Part shown: positions 33,731 to 43,407 of the stretch, in pieces
How the letters are laid out: each line of letters starts with the position of its first letter
Position numbering within the stretch: position 1 is the stretch's first letter
Source of the DNA: SABI01 sp963663665
Lineage (GTDB): Bacteria > Spirochaetota > Spirochaetia > Sphaerochaetales > Sphaerochaetaceae
Direction of reading: 5' to 3'
DNA length: 64,000 bases
Assembly: GCA_963663665.2 (NCBI GenBank)
Contig: CAXXKP010000001.1
Span: 744,001 to 808,000, forward strand
Made by a program: the position numbers and the translations under genes
The notes under the pieces: model-generated
What the model saw: the letters and a program-made list of their open reading frames with translations, nothing else
What the model was told of the DNA's origin: nothing
Database searches by the model: none

Positions 33731-35467
33731 ATGGATATCTTACATAATCACATTGGCTACAAAGCAGAGGATATTAAACGAGTCATCTTGCAGTTTCATT
33801 CTTTGCAAGAGAGTACACTGTATGAAAAGGCTACTGTTGAAATAGTAGATTTACAGCAAGAGAAAGAGATTTTCTTTTGTAAGAAAGAAGGCGAGGGTGA
33901 GGTCGCGGGATGGAAGAATCGATATTTCATTTGGTTCGATTTCACAAAATTATCACATAATGGGACGTATTTTGTAAGAGTTAGGTGCGAAGGGGTAGAG
34001 AATTCAAGCTTTCCCTTTACTATCTCAAACTATATATTTAGTAAATCTCTCTTTAGTGATTTTCTTTTCTATTTCAAAGGACAACGTTCTAGCGGTAGGT
34101 GGGATGCTACCGATTCTCATGTACCTTTTTATGGCAGTAGAAAAGGTAAAATAGATGCTCATGGTGGGTGGTTTGATGCTTCAGGAGATTATAGCAAATA
34201 TCTATCTCATCTTTCCTATGCAAATTATTTTAATCCACAACAAACCCCTATAACTGTCTATTCTCTCCTATTTTTGCATAAAACACTTAACAACCTTCCC
34301 AAACATTCTTCTACGCTTCTTTGTGAAAGAGCTCTAGAGGAAGCTTTGTGGGGCGCTGATTTTTTAATGAGGATGCAAGATGAAGAGGGTTATTTTTACA
34401 CTACCTTATTTGATAAGTGGAGTAAAAAAAGTGATGAGAGAATGATTTGTACTTTTAGTACACAAAAAGGACACAGGAGTGAAGATTACCAATCAGGCTT
34501 TCGGCAAGGTGGTGGAATGGCTATAGCTTCATTAGCTTTAGCTTCTATCTTCAATAATGAGATGAAGGTTCCCTCTTCGTTTAAGCATAACCAGTACTTG
34601 AGTTCTGCTATTCGAGGATATGAACACCTCTTGGTTCATAATGTTGAATACCTTGATAACCATAAAGAGAATTTAATTGATTATTATTGTGCTTTGATGG
34701 CATCTAATAACCTTTACCTTGCTACAAAAGATGATTATTATAAGAAGCAGAGCACCATATGGGCTTCTTCCATTATAGATCTTTACTCTGATGAAGATCA
34801 TTGTTGGCATATTGAAAAGGGGAATGATAGGCCTTATTTCCATGCTAGTGATTCCGGTCTCCCTTTCGTAGCATTGATGGAATATTATAATCTATTAACT
34901 TGTGAAGATGAAAAGGGGAGAATATATCAATTCCTCAAAAAAACTTTTAGTGATCTACTTCAAAGAGCCGAGGAAGTTGTTAATCCTTTTATGTTATCAC
35001 GTCAGAGGATGAGACCTGTAGGAAAGTCAAGTTACACCAATTTTTTCATTCCTCATAAAAACGAAACTGGCTATTGGTGGCAAGGTGAAAATGCTCGTCT
35101 TGCTTCGGAAGCAACCGCATGTAAAATGATGGGAACCATTGTCGCTTCTCGAGAAGGGGAGAATGATTTTCTTAACGCATTAAATCAATTCGGACAGTCA
35201 CAAATCGACTTTATTTTTGGATGTAATCCATATAATATATGCATGATGAATGGACATGGAAGAAATAATCCACAGTATGAAAAAAACTCCCCAAATGCAC
35301 TTGGGGGGATTTGTAATGGAATTACAAGTGGATTTATTGATGAGATGGATGTTGATTTCCTTCCATCCTCTGTTGCGAATAGTGGCGACCACCGGTGGAG
35401 ATGGTCTGAACAATGGATTCCTCATGCTTCTTGGATGATATTTGCCCTTTCAGTGGGAGCCCAATAA
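33731..35467 (+). CDS. Glycoside hydrolase family 9 enzyme
   Basis: The 578-residue protein has an N-terminal Ig-like domain (about residues 1-100) and a GH9 barrel with GGWFDASGDYSKY (145-157), where the two aspartates are the catalytic-base motif of the family, and a late WWQGENARLASEA that resembles GH9 exo-acting glucosaminidase/chitobiose-type enzymes more than endocellulases. There is no signal peptide, so the substrate must be imported. ATG 33731 follows the permease stop by two bases; an upstream open frame lies within the permease gene and is rejected. Exact substrate is uncertain. Confidence 0.85.
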   Translation: MDILHNHIGYKAEDIKRVILQFHSLQESTLYEKATVEIVDLQQEKEIFFCKKEGEGEVAGWKNRYFIWFDFTKLSHNGTYFVRVRCEGVENSSFPFTISNYIFSKSLFSDFLFYFKGQRSSGRWDATDSHVPFYGSRKGKIDAHGGWFDASGDYSKYLSHLSYANYFNPQQTPITVYSLLFLHKTLNNLPKHSSTLLCERALEEALWGADFLMRMQDEEGYFYTTLFDKWSKKSDERMICTFSTQKGHRSEDYQSGFRQGGGMAIASLALASIFNNEMKVPSSFKHNQYLSSAIRGYEHLLVHNVEYLDNHKENLIDYYCALMASNNLYLATKDDYYKKQSTIWASSIIDLYSDEDHCWHIEKGNDRPYFHASDSGLPFVALMEYYNLLTCEDEKGRIYQFLKKTFSDLLQRAEEVVNPFMLSRQRMRPVGKSSYTNFFIPHKNETGYWWQGENARLASEATACKMMGTIVASREGENDFLNALNQFGQSQIDFIFGCNPYNICMMNGHGRNNPQYEKNSPNALGGICNGITSGFIDEMDVDFLPSSVANSGDHRWRWSEQWIPHASWMIFALSVGAQ

Positions 35468-37311
35468 TGAGTGAGACAGGAAGCTGGAAGTTTCTGATTC
35501 AACCACGAGTTGTAAGAATTGCTCCAAATAAATTTTTTGTAATTACACGTGATTTATTTGACAAGATAGATAAATATACCATAGGTAGTGAGATTCCATC
35601 CCAAATCACCTATATTGAAAAATCTAGTGAATATAAAGAAATGCATGATTGGTACCATATCCTTATTCATGAAGATTACATTGAAATTTCTGCTGAGTCT
35701 TTGCAATCCTTCTATATTGGTTTGTCAATAATAAAACAGTTGCTCAGCTTCTCTTCAAGTAATCATTTGCATTGCGGAGAGATAGAAGACTGGGCCGATA
35801 TTGAGAAAAGAGGGGTGATGCTCGATGTCTCAAGAGACAGGGTATATACGATTGAAACTCTGAAATCTCTTATAGATTTCTATTCATTATTAAGGTTCAA
35901 TCAGCTCATTCTCTATATTGAACATACTTTTGCTTATGAAGGGCATGAAGCTGTATATAAAGATGCTTCTCCTTATACTCCTTTAGATATTTTTAACCTC
36001 GATGTCTACTCAAAGGAAAGAGGAATTGAATTGATTATTAATCAAAACTCTTTTGGACATATGGAGCGATTCTTAGCACATAAAGAGTACCATTACCTAG
36101 CCGAAAACCCAGATGGATATGCAGATCCTTGGGGTGTCTATAGGCCTATTGATACGACAGTGAGCCCTGTACAAGAGGGCGTTATTCCCTTTTTTACAGA
36201 TCTTTATACCCAGTTGAGTAAGGTTATTTCTACTGATTATATTCATGTTGGAGGAGATGAACCTTGGGGTTTTGGTAGTGGAAAAAGTAAGGCTACATGC
36301 AATAAAAAAGGACTTGAGTATGTTTATCTTGATTATATAAAAGACCTCTATACAGTGGTTACGTCTCTTGGAAAGAAGATGATGATTTGGGCAGATGTTG
36401 TTCTTAAATATCCTCATATTATTCCTCTTATCCCAAAAGATATTGTGATTTGTCAGTGGGAATATGAAGCTCATATACCTATTAAAGATGGATGTAAGGC
36501 GCTACATGATGCCGAAAAAAAGTTCTATATAGGGTGTGGAACCTCTACCTGGAATTCATTAAGCGGTAGGTGGAACAATGCATACAATAATATTATTAGT
36601 GGGATTAAGAATGCGCATATATATCAAGCAAAAGGTTTGCTTATCACAGAATGGGGTGATAATGGGCATATTCAACAACATGTTTTACAAATTCCTCCTA
36701 TTATTCTCAGTGGAATTCTCAGTTGGAATAGGAATTTAGAGAATACGTTTGATATGAGTGCTCTTATAAGCACTATTTTAGAATTTGTGCCATCTTTGGT
36801 TTCTTCTTTTACCAAATTATCTCAAGAAGAGTACAATACTCTCTCGTATGTACTTCTTTCTGTTGAAGGGGTGGGTGAAATATATGAGACGGAAATTCAT
36901 AATAATACACTTCTTGGTGCAATTCTTCTTTACCATCAGGGACCCTATTATCGCCAGAGCGTGATAGATGCAAGAGGATATACTTTTGAACGTGAGAAAT
37001 ATGTTTTGCATACCTTACTAGAAACTTTAGATGTGAAATTATTTCATGCTGATTCCATCATGAAAGATGAGCTTACGTTTACTATAGAGTTACTTTTTTT
37101 CTTATGTGACTATGGAGCCGCTCTATTATCTACAGAACATATTAAGATAGGAGAGATTCCTCACCTGAAAAGAGATAATCTTGCATCTACACTTAGCAAG
37201 TTACTTGCTAGATACTCTATGTTATGGCTACTCACATCACGGCCTGGTGGATTGAAAGATAGTGCTGCTCGTTTGCAATCGTTAGTTGAAATACTGCAAG
37301 AAAAAAAGTAA
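35467..37311 (+). CDS. Glycoside hydrolase family 20-like beta-N-acetylhexosaminidase
   Basis: The 614-residue protein has the GH20 pattern: an N-terminal domain, then the barrel starting EKRGVMLDVSRDRVYT (about 113-128), and the catalytic Asp-Glu pair D264-E265 in HVGGDEPWGFG. The acetamido group of the substrate acts as nucleophile in this family. It lacks a signal peptide and is cytosolic. The ATG overlaps the GH9 stop (TAATG), so translation is coupled. Together they suggest breakdown of HexNAc-containing oligosaccharides inside the cell. Confidence 0.87.
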   Translation: MSETGSWKFLIQPRVVRIAPNKFFVITRDLFDKIDKYTIGSEIPSQITYIEKSSEYKEMHDWYHILIHEDYIEISAESLQSFYIGLSIIKQLLSFSSSNHLHCGEIEDWADIEKRGVMLDVSRDRVYTIETLKSLIDFYSLLRFNQLILYIEHTFAYEGHEAVYKDASPYTPLDIFNLDVYSKERGIELIINQNSFGHMERFLAHKEYHYLAENPDGYADPWGVYRPIDTTVSPVQEGVIPFFTDLYTQLSKVISTDYIHVGGDEPWGFGSGKSKATCNKKGLEYVYLDYIKDLYTVVTSLGKKMMIWADVVLKYPHIIPLIPKDIVICQWEYEAHIPIKDGCKALHDAEKKFYIGCGTSTWNSLSGRWNNAYNNIISGIKNAHIYQAKGLLITEWGDNGHIQQHVLQIPPIILSGILSWNRNLENTFDMSALISTILEFVPSLVSSFTKLSQEEYNTLSYVLLSVEGVGEIYETEIHNNTLLGAILLYHQGPYYRQSVIDARGYTFEREKYVLHTLLETLDVKLFHADSIMKDELTFTIELLFFLCDYGAALLSTEHIKIGEIPHLKRDNLASTLSKLLARYSMLWLLTSRPGGLKDSAARLQSLVEILQEKK

Positions 37312-37357
37312 TATTGCCTCTCCATAGAATTAATAAGAATTGTAGGAAGAGAGGTAT

Positions 37358-38587
37358 ATGAAAGAGAACGATTGGAAGAAACAGATTATTTTATTTTTGC
37401 TTGGGCAAAATATTTCATTATTTGGTTCTTCGTTAGTTCAATATGCAATAGCTTGGCATATTACTATGACGACCTTATCTGGGTCTATGATGAGCCTCTC
37501 TGTTATTTGCAGTTTTATTCCAGCATTCATTATCTCTCCTTTTGCTGGCCTTTGGGCCGATAGATATAACAAAAAAGTATTAATTATATTAAGTGATTCT
37601 ATGATTGCAATTACTACACTTATCTTAGCAATTGCCTATTCAAAAGGATACCAGCATATTTTTTTGTTGTTCATCGCTCAAAGTATTAGATCTCTTGGAG
37701 CTGGCATCCAAACACCAACGGTACGATCCTTGATACCATCTCTTGTCCCTCCAAAATATTTGCTTGAGGTGAACGGCTATAGCGGCAGTGTCCAATCTGT
37801 TGTAAATGTAGCATCTCCTGTTCTTAGTGGTGCTTTACTAGCTTTTTCACCCCTCTATTATATCTTTTATATTGATGTAATTACTGCAATTATTGGAATC
37901 TTTTTGCTTATTATATTCGTGAAGGTTCCATATCAAAAAAAAGATAATGAAAAGAAGAGTTCTCTAATAAGGGATATAAAAGATGGGATTGCTTATATAG
38001 CTTCTCATAATTATATAAAAGTTCTTTTTGTGTCTATAGGGTTCTATTATATTCTTATTGCACCAATCGCATTCCTTTCTTTATTGCAAGTGAGTCGCTC
38101 ATTTGGCAATGATGTGTGGAGATTAGGAACGTTAGAGGTTTCTTTCTCTATTGGGATGATTTTCGGCGGATTATCAGTGGCTTTATTTGGAAAGAAGATA
38201 AAGCCTCCTCGTCTTATCCTTTTTTCAATGGGTATTGTGGGTTTTTCAACGTTCCTACTTGCTATAATTCCGAATTTTTATCTATATATAGCAATTATTT
38301 TCATCACAGGAATTGCTATTCCTCATATCCATACCCCGATAACTACAATTTTACAAAAGAGAGTCTCCTTAGAATTTCGAGGACGAGTCTTTTCTGTTGA
38401 AAATATGATTTCTTCTTCACTCATGCCTCTTTCTATGGTTCTTTTTGGACCCTTGGCAGATATAATTAGCATCGAAAGCATCCTTATAGTTTCTGCAATA
38501 TGTATGGGATTACTTATCATTTTTATGATGTTCAATAAGCATTTTCATGCTATAGATTCTCCTGGTAAAAAAAACTTTTCTAACTAA
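37358..38587 (+). CDS. MFS transporter
   Basis: The 409-residue protein has about 12 membrane helices and the loop motif GLWADRYNKKVL (G-x-x-x-D-R-x-x-K), placing it in the major facilitator superfamily, in the MFS_3/EntS-like group of exporters. It is the last gene of the glycan operon and may export a sugar or by-product; this is inferred from position only. Its stop codon lies within an 18-bp perfect palindrome (38581-38598). Confidence 0.9.
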   Translation: MKENDWKKQIILFLLGQNISLFGSSLVQYAIAWHITMTTLSGSMMSLSVICSFIPAFIISPFAGLWADRYNKKVLIILSDSMIAITTLILAIAYSKGYQHIFLLFIAQSIRSLGAGIQTPTVRSLIPSLVPPKYLLEVNGYSGSVQSVVNVASPVLSGALLAFSPLYYIFYIDVITAIIGIFLLIIFVKVPYQKKDNEKKSSLIRDIKDGIAYIASHNYIKVLFVSIGFYYILIAPIAFLSLLQVSRSFGNDVWRLGTLEVSFSIGMIFGGLSVALFGKKIKPPRLILFSMGIVGFSTFLLAIIPNFYLYIAIIFITGIAIPHIHTPITTILQKRVSLEFRGRVFSVENMISSSLMPLSMVLFGPLADIISIESILIVSAICMGLLIIFMMFNKHFHAIDSPGKKNFSN

Positions 38588-38655
38588 TATATTAGTTATG
38601 GGTAATTACTAATTCTTGTCTAGATTGTGAATTAAATAAAAATAAAAAAATATTT

Positions 38656-38685
38656 TTTACTTTTCTTGTAAAAATGTATTATAAT
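38656..38685 (+). promoter_or_regulatory. Putative promoter of the diacylglycerol-kinase-like gene
   Basis: TTTACT (38656-38661) and a perfect TATAAT (38680-38685), 18 bp apart, lie 60 bp before the start codon in an AT-rich region. Confidence 0.5.
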
Positions 38686-38746
38686 TGTAAAGATAGGAAA
38701 GTTTTTATAAAATAATTCTAATTTTTCAATACAGAAAGGATACTCA

Positions 38747-39706
38747 ATGAAGAACTCGCATAATCAAAACAAAATATGTATCATTTTAAACCCTAATGCA
38801 GACAAGGGGAGAGCTTTTAAAAAAATGACTCTTATAGAGTCCTCTTGTGATAAATATAACCTTTCCTATGAAATCAAACTTACACAAGGACCTTTGGATG
38901 CGATTAAACTCGCAAAAGAAGCTGTATTTTTAGGTTTTTCAACTATTGTTTCTGCTGGCGGTGATGGGACTGTGAATGAAGTTGTAGATGGAATTGTGAA
39001 AGGGATTCGAGAAAAACATCTTTCATTCGCTTCTTTTCCTGTTCTTGGAATTATCCCTATTGGAAGAGGCAATGATTTTGCTTTTAGTGCAGGAATTCCT
39101 CGTAACGTTGATAAGGCTGTAGAACTTATTAGCCATGATTTATGGAGTAGTACTGATTATGGAGAGCTCATTGGGGGTAGGTTTGAGGATGGACGTTGCT
39201 TTCTTAATGGAGTAGGTATTGGTTTTGAACCATTAGTAAATTTTATAGCTTCTGATTTCAAGCGAGTTCATGGTATGGCGAGCTACTTGCTTGGTTTTTT
39301 TAAAGTATTAATGAATTACCCAAAGCCGAATAAAATTTTTATACGTATAGATGATGAGAAAGAATTCACTGTTTATACTCAACAATTAAGTGTTTGCAAT
39401 GGGCGACGAATGGGTTCAATGTTCATGATGGGGCCTTTAGCAAGCATCGATGATGGTGTTCTTGATATGGTATATGCAAATAAACCTTTGAAGGGTGGGC
39501 AAATATCACTTCTTGCTTTACGGTTTTTTAAAGGTACTCAATTAAACAGCCCTCATTTCTCATTGTTGAGAGGGAAGAAGATGACACTCAGGACTGAGAC
39601 CCCTGAATTAGTTTGTCACACTGATGGGGAAGAAGTTTCTAGGGGTTGTGACTCAATAAAGATACAATTATACCCTGGTGAATTAAAATGTATTAGAAAT
39701 GCCTAG
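38747..39706 (+). CDS. Diacylglycerol kinase-like lipid kinase (DagK/YegS family)
   Basis: The 319-residue protein has the DAGK catalytic domain: NPNADKGRAFKKM near the N-terminus, then the phosphate-binding SAGGDGTVNEVVDGI (about residues 67-81), and the IPIGRGNDFAFSAGIP motif. These enzymes phosphorylate diacylglycerol or related lipids using ATP and feed phospholipid recycling. The exact lipid is not determined by sequence. It begins a new rightward unit after a promoter-like pair. Confidence 0.9.
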   Translation: MKNSHNQNKICIILNPNADKGRAFKKMTLIESSCDKYNLSYEIKLTQGPLDAIKLAKEAVFLGFSTIVSAGGDGTVNEVVDGIVKGIREKHLSFASFPVLGIIPIGRGNDFAFSAGIPRNVDKAVELISHDLWSSTDYGELIGGRFEDGRCFLNGVGIGFEPLVNFIASDFKRVHGMASYLLGFFKVLMNYPKPNKIFIRIDDEKEFTVYTQQLSVCNGRRMGSMFMMGPLASIDDGVLDMVYANKPLKGGQISLLALRFFKGTQLNSPHFSLLRGKKMTLRTETPELVCHTDGEEVSRGCDSIKIQLYPGELKCIRNA

Positions 39707-39789
39707 GCATTATTTGACTATTGCAAAAAGACATAGTATCCTAGAGATTGTGCGCTTTTGGTGTATAGGTTTATTAGTAGGAGTTTCAC

Positions 39790-41214
39790 TTGATTAAAGA
39801 TATGGTACCCGCAGTACATTTTTATGACCAAGACTTTGTGGATATATATGATCGTACATGGGTTTGGGTTGACGAATATTGGAAGACAGGAACAAAAGAG
39901 AATTCCCTCAATGGAGGGTATCTTAGTTTCCCTGGGCAAGAAACATTCAACCAAGCTCATGCATGTATGTCTGCATTATTTCTTGTGTATAGCAACCAAA
40001 CCTATTCTCCTTTTCCTCTGATTGATTTTTTCTATTCAAAGCAAGAAGATTCTGGTGCTATTCGTAGCGACTATTCAATGGAAACTGGGGAACCGGTTTT
40101 CTCTGATAATAACCGAGAAGGTTATTCTCCTCCAATGTTTGCTTATATTGAGTATGGGTTTTACCACAAGATTGGAAATAAGAAACGATTAAAAGAGATT
40201 GTTCCTATTCTAGAGAAGCAGTTCCAGTGGTATAAAGATACGTGCTTGAGAGAAAATGGATTGTATTCTGTTCCTCAGGAAGCTTGTTTAACAAAAAATG
40301 TTGATAGAAAAGAAATGTTCTATCCCGTTGATTTTAATGCTCAACTAGCGGTGAATGCTCTCTATCTCTCTGCAATTGGCGATATTTTAAATGATAAAGA
40401 GTTGTCCTTTAGATATAAACGCGTCTATTTTTCTTTGAAAACACGTATTAACTCAATGATGTGGGATGCTGAAGACTCTTTCTACTATGACCTTACCATT
40501 AATGAAGAAAGAATCAAGAAGAAGATCATAGGTGCATACTGGACTCTTTTAGCTGAAATTCCTAATGAAGAAAAAGCAGACGGCTTTATTAGTCAACTTA
40601 CTGACCCTGAAGAATTTGGTACTGAAAATCCCTTCCCAACAATTCCTGTAAGTGACAAAGATTTTAGCTCATCTGGTGATGGCTATAATGGAGGAGTCGT
40701 TCCTTTTAACACATATATGGTGGTAAAGGGCTTAGAGATGTATAAGCAATTCGAGTTTGCTAGAGAAGCGGCGATTCGACATCTTTATTATATTCTCGAT
40801 ACACTTCATCCAGATGGTGAAGAGACAGGAGACATCTGGGAAGCGTACCTCCCACTAAAAGAGGGTGAGAGTGTTGGCATAGATGAGATAAACTCCCCAA
40901 TTCGAAGATTAGTTCCAATGGTTGGACTCGTAACAATTACATTGATGATTGAAGATATTATTGGGCTTGTAATATCATTGCCAAGAAAAACTGTTGATTG
41001 GACGATGACAACGCTCGAAGTAATGGGAATCGAAGGACTTTCTTTAAAACGTAATATGATTACTATTTTAAGTAACAAACAGCCTCGAGGATGGGAGATC
41101 CGTCTTGAATCGGAGAAGCTGTATTACTTTACTATTGAAATTATGGATGAGAAAAAGAAGAAGACTTTACCTATACCTTCTGGGAAGTGTTCTATGCTTA
41201 TAGATAAACTCTAG
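39790..41214 (+). CDS. GH63/GH37-like (trehalase-type alpha/alpha barrel) glycosidase
   Basis: The 474-residue protein has (alpha/alpha)6-barrel text found in trehalase/GH63-type and mannosylglycerate hydrolase-type enzymes: WKTGTKENSLNGGYLSFPGQETFNQAHACMS, NREGYSPPMFAYIEYG, and late SSGDGYNGGVVPFNTYMVVKGL and GETGDIWEAY. No signal peptide is present. The start is TTG 39790 with AGGAG nine bases before. Trehalose, kojibiose-type or glucosyl/mannosyl-glycerate substrates are all possible; family assignment is more secure than the substrate. Confidence 0.75.
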   Translation: MIKDMVPAVHFYDQDFVDIYDRTWVWVDEYWKTGTKENSLNGGYLSFPGQETFNQAHACMSALFLVYSNQTYSPFPLIDFFYSKQEDSGAIRSDYSMETGEPVFSDNNREGYSPPMFAYIEYGFYHKIGNKKRLKEIVPILEKQFQWYKDTCLRENGLYSVPQEACLTKNVDRKEMFYPVDFNAQLAVNALYLSAIGDILNDKELSFRYKRVYFSLKTRINSMMWDAEDSFYYDLTINEERIKKKIIGAYWTLLAEIPNEEKADGFISQLTDPEEFGTENPFPTIPVSDKDFSSSGDGYNGGVVPFNTYMVVKGLEMYKQFEFAREAAIRHLYYILDTLHPDGEETGDIWEAYLPLKEGESVGIDEINSPIRRLVPMVGLVTITLMIEDIIGLVISLPRKTVDWTMTTLEVMGIEGLSLKRNMITILSNKQPRGWEIRLESEKLYYFTIEIMDEKKKKTLPIPSGKCSMLIDKL

Positions 41215-41224
41215 AGGGGGAAGT

Positions 41225-41992
41225 GTGGCTTGGTTAGGAAAGATTATTGGTGGCACAATGGGGCTGTTTATTGGCGGTCCACTTGGGTTAATAGCAGGTA
41301 TTGCATTTGGAAACCTATTTGATTCAGCTTCAAGAGTTGACCCGAACAGGATAGAGAGTTCTACTTTCTCTTCTGTTGATCAAACACAGATGATTTTCTT
41401 TGTTGGAGCCTTCTCAATGCTTGCAAAGATGGCTACTTCTGACGGCTCTATGGTTTCTAGTGAGAGAGCTAAGGTGGAGGAGTTTATTACTCAAGACCTT
41501 CATCTTTCTGGACAAGAGAGGCAAGCAGCATTAAAAGTATTTAATGCTGCTCTCACAAGTAATGAGACCTTTGAGCGTTTTGCTCTTCAGTTTTATCAAA
41601 ATTTTGCTCATGAAAGAACAATACTTGAATTATTAATGGATGTTCTTGTGCGAGTAGCTGCCGCTGATGGAAATATTAGTGCACCTGAAAAAAATCTCCT
41701 AGATAGTGCTGCTAATATATTCAGAATCCCTTCAGCATTACTTGATTCTATAATTAAGAGATATGCAAGTATTTCGTCCTCTCCAAGTCAAGCGTATGCT
41801 GTGCTAAATCTTACTTCGAGTGCAACAGATGATGAAGTCAAAAAAGCATATAGAAAATTAAGTATTGAATTTCACCCAGATACTATTGCATCAAAAGGTC
41901 TCCCTGAAGAATTCACACGCTTTGCTACAGAGAAGTTTAGGGTAATACAGGATGCATATGAATCAATTAAGAAAGAACGAGGGATGAAATAA
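41225..41992 (+). CDS. TerB-DnaJ (DjlA-like) co-chaperone
   Basis: The 255-residue protein starts with a glycine-rich hydrophobic segment (GKIIGGTMGLFIGGPLGLIAG) that could insert into the membrane, then a TerB-like helical domain (about 45-165), then a C-terminal J domain (AYAVLNLTSSATDDEVKKAYRKLS and the HPD motif in EFHPDTIASK). The order matches DjlA, which stimulates DnaK at the membrane. The start is GTG 41225 after AGGGGGAA. It lies 10 bp after the glycosidase gene. Confidence 0.88.
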   Translation: MAWLGKIIGGTMGLFIGGPLGLIAGIAFGNLFDSASRVDPNRIESSTFSSVDQTQMIFFVGAFSMLAKMATSDGSMVSSERAKVEEFITQDLHLSGQERQAALKVFNAALTSNETFERFALQFYQNFAHERTILELLMDVLVRVAAADGNISAPEKNLLDSAANIFRIPSALLDSIIKRYASISSSPSQAYAVLNLTSSATDDEVKKAYRKLSIEFHPDTIASKGLPEEFTRFATEKFRVIQDAYESIKKERGMK

Positions 41993-42117
41993 TCCAATTC
42001 TGATTGTCGTATATAAGATATTTTTCTTTATCATACAAATAAAATCACACTCATTAAAACAATCTTATGACACTTCTATACTTTAAGAACTAAAACTATT
42101 TTCATCATGCTATTAAT

Positions 42118-42146
42118 TTGACAAAATTAGGTGTATTCTGTATATT
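42118..42146 (+). promoter_or_regulatory. Promoter of the exported unknown protein gene
   Basis: TTGACA (42118-42123) and TATATT (42141-42146) have exactly 17 bp between them, about 45 bp before the start codon. Confidence 0.7.
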
Positions 42147-42191
42147 AGTGGTGACATAAGAATGAAAAATTTATTAGAGGAGGATCGATAT

Positions 42192-43400
42192 TTGAATTTG
42201 TTGCGTAAAATTTCTGTACTTTTTTTTATTCTTTTTGCTATAACATCCCCTCTTTCTGCCAATAGACTTATGTTTGAGACGAGTACAGGAACTCTAACTG
42301 ATTTTAATCTTAGTGAAAGTAGCACAGGAACCAATCCTATCGTTTCAACATACAATATCCCAAATTATGGTGGGTCCAGCGAATATTGGTCTTATGATGG
42401 ATTTGTTGGGCGACTTATTTACCAAGGAGAGCCAAATACTATTACAATTGAAAATGTAGGGCCTGTTGCGAGTAGTACCCCAACACCAACAAGGTTTTAT
42501 TATACGAAAGTTGTTTATCCCAACAGATCGTCTGATCCTAGTAAATGGCGTGAAGTCTTTTTTGTTGCTCGAGTAAAAGGGAAAAAACACGATAACGGCA
42601 GTGTTGATATTTATTCGAACAACTTTGTCCTAGATAATCCTGGGGATACATTTACGGTCTCTGGAGCTGGAGAAGAATTATCAACCCCAGGTAATATCGC
42701 CTACACGGCGAGTGGAAATAGTGGAACCTATAATGTTACTACAGGATATATCTATAAATATCCTTATAAGTATCTGTGGATAGATTTCACAGCTCTAAGA
42801 ACAGCGAATGCCACGAAAAGTTTCTCAAGAAGAGCAAAAGGGTATTTTGAATCTATTATCCAATTGAAGGGGGAAGGTATACATCAAGTTATTTCTTTGC
42901 AAGGATATAATAGCCCTAATTATTATGATGAAAATCCTCATGCATATTCATTCTCAATTGAGAGACTTGCTCCAGATTCAATCCCGTTTAGTCAGCTTAT
43001 AACACATACTACATACCAAGATAGTTATTTAGTTGGTCATGTTCGTTTTCATTCTACAGATGTAACAGGTACTGTTGGGTTCTACGCTGATAGTAGTGGT
43101 ACGAGTACAGATTTCCTTTTCTCGGCTACTGTGGGTGGAGCTCAGATTGCGTTTCCATATAATGTTGTTTTTGATCCTGTGTTTTGTGGGAACTCGAACG
43201 TTCCTAGCACTATATCCTCATCTAATAATGCTTTCACCTCAGAGTATACTACTGTCAATTCTGTGATAGACTCACAAAGTAGTACTGAGAATGCATTGAC
43301 TGGAGATATTCGTATTTTTGTAGCAAATGGTCTTACAAACACAAGTTTTCGAGCAGCCAATTACACTTCAACAATCTATGCAATAGTTCAAACAAATTAG
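42192..43400 (+). CDS. Exported protein of unknown function
   Basis: The product (402 residues) is not recognised. TTG 42192 is chosen because GAGGAGG precedes it by 8 bp; an in-frame ATG at 42162 has no ribosome site. The protein then begins with a signal peptide, LRKISVLFFILFAITSPLSA, and continues as a Ser/Thr/Tyr/Asn-rich, beta-strand-like mature chain with few charges, ending ANYTSTIYAIVQTN. It probably sits in the periplasm, outer membrane or on the surface. It has its own promoter and stands alone. Confidence 0.7.
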   Translation: MNLLRKISVLFFILFAITSPLSANRLMFETSTGTLTDFNLSESSTGTNPIVSTYNIPNYGGSSEYWSYDGFVGRLIYQGEPNTITIENVGPVASSTPTPTRFYYTKVVYPNRSSDPSKWREVFFVARVKGKKHDNGSVDIYSNNFVLDNPGDTFTVSGAGEELSTPGNIAYTASGNSGTYNVTTGYIYKYPYKYLWIDFTALRTANATKSFSRRAKGYFESIIQLKGEGIHQVISLQGYNSPNYYDENPHAYSFSIERLAPDSIPFSQLITHTTYQDSYLVGHVRFHSTDVTGTVGFYADSSGTSTDFLFSATVGGAQIAFPYNVVFDPVFCGNSNVPSTISSSNNAFTSEYTTVNSVIDSQSSTENALTGDIRIFVANGLTNTSFRAANYTSTIYAIVQTN

Positions 43401-43407
43401 ATTTATT

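Noticed and set aside
36097..36474. Open frame antisense to the GH20-like gene
   Set aside because: It lies opposite a strongly supported coding region, has no ribosome site or family resemblance, and is a shadow frame.
38581..38598. 18-bp perfect palindrome TAACTAATATATTAGTTA at the end of the MFS gene
   Set aside because: It overlaps the stop codon, is A/T-rich and has no T run or adjacent promoter. Chance is a fair explanation, so it is noted only in the gene entry.
42064..42073. CTTATGACAC, resembling GntR half-sites of the 62.8-63.9 kb region
   Set aside because: A single half-site without a partner, 20 kb away from the regulators, is expected by chance.
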